From: Phascolomyces articulosus
Lineage: Eukaryota; Mucoromycota; Mucoromycetes; Mucorales; Lichtheimiaceae
Reading direction: 5' to 3'
DNA length: 64,000 nucleotides
Assembly (NCBI GenBank): GCA_025677815.1
Contig: JAIXMP010000051.1
Span: 62,001 to 126,000, forward strand
Shown here: in pieces, positions 59,921 through 64,000 of the stretch
Numbering within the stretch: position 1 is the stretch's first letter
How the letters are laid out: each line of letters starts with the position of its first letter
Position numbers and translations under genes: made by a program
Notes under the pieces: model-generated
The model's database searches: none
What the model was told of the DNA's origin: nothing
What the model saw: the letters and a program-made list of their open reading frames with translations, nothing else

Positions 59921-60330
59921 TCATTTCTTGACTTTTAATACGATTGGGGCCAGGCACTTTAACACCACCGATCTTTCTTCCAACGGCGTGGCTGTGGGTA
60001 ATTTGATCAAGAAAAAATAAGTAAATTACAGCTATCCCATATCGCTTCTTATATTTGTTGTTGTACTTACATTGTTGTGACAAAAAAGCTTCCTCTACTC
60101 GGTCCCATTTCGGTTTCTTTCTGGATTTGAACTTATACAATTGTTTTAGTTCGAGTCTCTTGTTTTTCTTGTTTTGCATTAAGTATTATAGCTTTACCAA
60201 TCCAATATTATTTTCCTTGGCTACATCTTTCAGTCGTTGAGCCCACAGGATTTTCATATCATCATTGGGTTTGGTATGATTCAAGGTTAGATCCATGTTT
60301 GTTTCAACAAAGTTCGCCAGATGTCTTTCG
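59921..60330 (-). CDS. Small basic protein candidate with possible upstream remnant
   Basis: A two-exon minus-strand model starts at the ATG 60179-60177 (exons 60179-60071 and 59991-59921): MQNKKNKRLELKQLYKFKSR, KKPKWDRVEEAFLSQQ, then STPLEERSVVLKCLAPIVLK and VKK-stop, about 60 residues, very basic at its N terminus. The intron has canonical GT-AG ends. The same frame continues upstream (RHLANFVETNMDLTLNHTKP, MKILWAQRLKDVAKENNIGL) beyond one in-frame TAA at about 60190, which suggests that a longer ancestral protein was interrupted. I recognise no family; it may be a fragment of a mobile-element protein. Confidence 0.3.
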
Positions 60331-63300
60331 CCTAATTGGACAATCCAGAAACTTTATAATAGCTATTGATATATACAAATATTATTAGTATCTATATCAT
60401 GTAATTTATAAATATCAAATTATTTTCTGTAACTGCGAGCTCCATGGTAACGATTATAATTCTGTTGTTATGGAAACAAAAAAAAAACATGTAGTGAACA
60501 GACTTTCCCCCTGTGCTGGATTTTAAACTTTAGGAACAGACTGCTAGATTATATTGTGATGTGGGTGGTCATGAGAAGTTGAAGAAGTGACGATGGTAGA
60601 TGATGGGTGATATGAAACTTTATACCCTTTGTTGATATAACCATATCTGTGGCAAAAAAAAAGAAATTACTACTAATCTGACCGCGGCTGCAGTTAATAT
60701 AAATAATCTAATAAGGTTATAAAAAATGAGTGGGAAGGCAAATGGTTTAAACGAAAAATGTGGACGACACGTGGTAGCAAATGAGGGGAAGTGAAGAAAA
60801 TGGTAAGTATAGTATATACATACACATATGTATAGACAAGGACAATGCTGATTTCTAATAGGCAGAGCACGAAACATTTTCTACTTCTGTCAAATATTTT
60901 TATATATTTTATATATTAATTACGTATTCTTAGGAGCATTTATTTGAAACACCATGACACATGTAGCACATTATATACATATATTATCGTAGCATTTTTA
61001 AATAAATAAATGATTGGTAGACTATACTTTATGAAGAGATGGGAGATTACCTTGTTTGTTTCAATCATTCAAAAGAATAAACAATGGATCTACATTTCCA
61101 TCATTGTAAAGGCGTAACACATTATCCATTCATTATTATTTGATCAAAAGTATCTTATCTAAATAATTAATCTATTATTATAACCACATATATAAATAAA
61201 CAATAAAAAGAGTAAAAGAACACAAGGTGCATATATATTAACTTTTTGATCGACCAATGATAGGACCCTTTCTTTGCAGGTGAATTTATTTTTATAGAAA
61301 TCGCCGTTACAAAATAATTTATTAATGCAAAAAAAAAAAAAAAAAAAAAACCACACACCTTTATTTATTTCGGTCCGTCCCTTTGTTGGATTTATATTAT
61401 TATTATTATTAAATGCATATATAAATATATTATTTTTAGGAAGGTGAAGAATTGATATTGTTTTCTGATCCATCATACCTTTGTTTTACTTATTACGTAT
61501 CATTTATAAGAATGCATGTACACGTGTTGAGTTACCTTTATATATCAAGCATTAAAATAGATTCGCCACAATTGCGGCTTGAAGAAATAATTAGTGCACG
61601 GTTGAAATCAGTATTATTATGATAGAAAAATACACAATTTGTGAGGTAGATCAGGTAAGCATTTATTTTATTTTCGCATCAACTATTTTTCCAAGTTCTG
61701 TTTTACAATAGTCATAAAGTGACACCTGTAAATCCCACACACAGCCATCTTCTTCTTTTATATAAAGTTATTAGGTGTAATAGAAACACAAATAATGATA
61801 ATGAAAACTCACACACCAATATTGCACATGTCAAATAAAGTATATGTTCTTCTTTTTTTATTACTTTATATATATATAAACAATCATATATCCTATGCTA
61901 ATATATATATATATAAGAATGGATTGACATTATAATATATCAAACATGTCTTATATTTTTTATGTCGATCGTTCAACATCTAAAGAAGTTTTTTTTTTGT
62001 GATACAATATAGAAAAGAATTTTTTTAGATGAAATGTACAACGATACCCCATCCTATTCCTTTTTCCTCTGTCTTTGTATTTTTATTTTTATTTTTTTAG
62101 AATGTAGAGTTAACTATAAGTGACAAAACCTTAAATATTTTTAATATTAAAATGACTGGATAAACGTATTAACATTATTATCAAGCTATTCAATTCAAGG
62201 ATTCATTGTGTTGTTAATATTATATAGGGTTATGTTGTCAATAAGAAGATGATATATATATAAATCGTGATACGTGATACAATCCCATTATTTTTTAACT
62301 AGTGATGTTAGCAATATATATAAGAAAAAAACTCACTTTTTTTTTTATAGTATCAACAAGTGTTTCTATATGTAGCTTCCTATAAAGAATATTGATTCAC
62401 ACTCTTCTTTATTATTAAATTTATGTGATATCCATTTGATATCCCCAGCATTTGCAAAAAGGATAAAAGAATTCATTTCTATACATTCATCATAAAACAA
62501 CATAGGATGAATCCATCAAAGCTGGATTTGTTTGTATTAAATGATGTGATGGTGATGGTGGAACCAGACATTGGTCTCTTTTTATAAATAGGATAAGAGG
62601 GGGACCATGAACTATCAAGGTACACTTGTAAATAAACTCATCTATAAACAACTTCCCCGCGGCATTTTTATTAGTCAAACATGGGTTTCGGGCCGATGAA
62701 AATCAACTAATTTTCTATCTTGTTTTGCTTGGATCGTTCAAAAAAAAAGTTATCGTACGACGTTAAACGTGTGTGTTAAATTCTCTCCGTTAAGAGTGGA
62801 GCTTGAATTTCACTTGGTCACCACGCAAATGGGTGCTTTTTTTTTCCTAGTATATTGAGAGTATCAATTGACTAAACCATCTTTTTTTTTTCTAAATCTA
62901 TCATCATCCATCATCATCAAACTACATCATAAGGGATAAGTTTCAAAAAAAAAGGGGTAATAAAAAAAAGGGACATTCCCAATGAAAATGTAATGAGATT
63001 TTCCCTTAATCACAAGTCCGCCTTTTTATTGTTGTCATAACAAATTAACTTGTTTTTATACGCATTCACATTTAACAAATAAACAAATTTAGGAAATAGT
63101 TAATAATATCATATAATCTATGATTCTTGATATATAAATATAAATCTATATATACCTTCTAATGGTTATACATATACTACTATATTCTCGTTTTTAAAGC
63201 TGGGATTGACATTTATATATATTTTAAAAAGATCGTCCCATGTGTTTTTTTTATATGTTCCGACTCACATCAAAAAAAAGAGGGCCCAACAAAAATAATA

Positions 63301-63957
63301 TTATATCGCATTTGAAAGAGTTTTTCCAGGCAATCGGATCTTGTATCATCTTATAATAATAATAAAAATGAGTGTGATTTTCCCTTAGAGATTTTTGAAC
63401 CTTCTTTTTCTTATAATACATTATATATATATACATAATGATGCCAATTTTAAAGTTATTATATATATATAAAAGTTGTCACCATCTTAAAAAGAAAAAA
63501 AGAAAAACGCTTGGACTTTTTGGGGGTTCATCAAGAAGTTTTTGGTACCACTTTTTTTTTTTTTAAAAAAAAAAAAAGACGGGGGGCAATAAAAAAAAAA
63601 TATAATTCAATTCAATTCAATTCAGGACCCGCTTTATTCAATTGATTTTTCCATAGGAGTCTTAGTAAAGGAGATACAAACCTCGTTTGTGTACTTCAGG
63701 TACAACAACGACCATCGTTGCTTTACAACAAGGCGCACGCACATACACACGTACAAATACATACAGGCACAATATTCAGTTATTATACTTATTCCCGCTC
63801 AACCGGGTACACACACATAATAAACTTTTTTTTTTTGATAATAATAATCCATAATAACCTTTTTCTTCCTCTTCTTCTTCTTGCTTGTTGTTTGTTTTTA
63901 TTCCTTCCTTTCTTCTTTTATTATTTCTTATTCTATTTATATTTTTAATACTATTCT
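60331..63957. other. Long AT-rich intergenic region
   Basis: About 3.6 kb with no supported gene. It has many homopolymers, an A run at 61330-61350, an AATTC pentanucleotide run (63604-63624) and a T12/A13 palindromic junction near 63550-63578. Near 62640-62850 composition is slightly more balanced, but no coding or RNA structure is recognised. Confidence 0.5.
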
Positions 63958-64000
63958 TATTATTTATTATATTATATTATATTATATTATATATATATAT
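63958..64000. repeat. AT microsatellite (TATTA / TA) at window end
   Basis: Run of TATTA-type pentamers turning into TA dinucleotides; it continues to the last base, so its full length is unknown. Confidence 0.8.

Overview
The window reads as a fungal chromosome segment, most likely from an early-diverging (Mucoromycota/Mucorales-like) fungus. What I see: AT-rich DNA, protein genes cut by many short GT-AG introns (mostly 50-200 nt, GTAAGT-type donors), and low-complexity Asn/Gln/His tracts. The gene set also fits that group, notably a carotenoid cleavage oxygenase of the type used in apocarotenoid and trisporoid metabolism. The lineage is an inference. I found no rRNA, tRNA, CRISPR array or operon, as expected for a nuclear eukaryotic segment. 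Exon joins were worked out by hand from reading frames, splice dinucleotides and family alignment from memory. All intact multi-exon models close in frame.

Layout, left block (1-16.3 kb): the 3' part of a glycine-cleavage H protein (+), converging on SWD2/WDR82 (-); a mitochondrial 3-hydroxyisobutyryl-CoA hydrolase (-); an MFS transporter (+); a divergent casein kinase 1 (+); and glutaryl-CoA dehydrogenase (+). Three of these (GCSH, HIBCH, GCDH) are mitochondrial amino-acid catabolism enzymes (glycine, valine, lysine/tryptophan), but each has its own promoter and they do not form a cluster.

Middle block (16.3-45 kb) is accessory and relic-rich. It holds a GC-rich LTR-like island, a 1.8-kb inverted duplication of an F-box plus Cys-pair gene (both copies broken), and an allantoate/pantothenate-type MFS transporter (-, intact). 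It also holds a region about 5.4 kb long bounded by two nested pairs of inverted repeats around a third F-box gene that runs into an RRM reading frame. After that come a decayed RecQ-type helicase gene, a decayed Tc1/mariner transposase, and fragments of at least two unrecognised genes.

Right block (45-64 kb): the carotenoid oxygenase (-) with a duplicated upstream segment, a 5-kb AT-rich gap with microsatellites, an NmrA-like NAD(P)-binding protein (+), the ubiquitin-conjugating enzyme UBC4 (-), a single-exon SET/MYND-like protein (+), a small weak candidate gene (-) and AT-rich intergenic DNA to the end.

The most interesting signal is the small F-box/Cys-pair family. It is seen three times, each time with unusual repeat architecture (tandem duplications of about 180 bp upstream, an inverted duplication in one case, nested inverted repeats in the other). 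This suggests gene copies moved or multiplied by mobile DNA.
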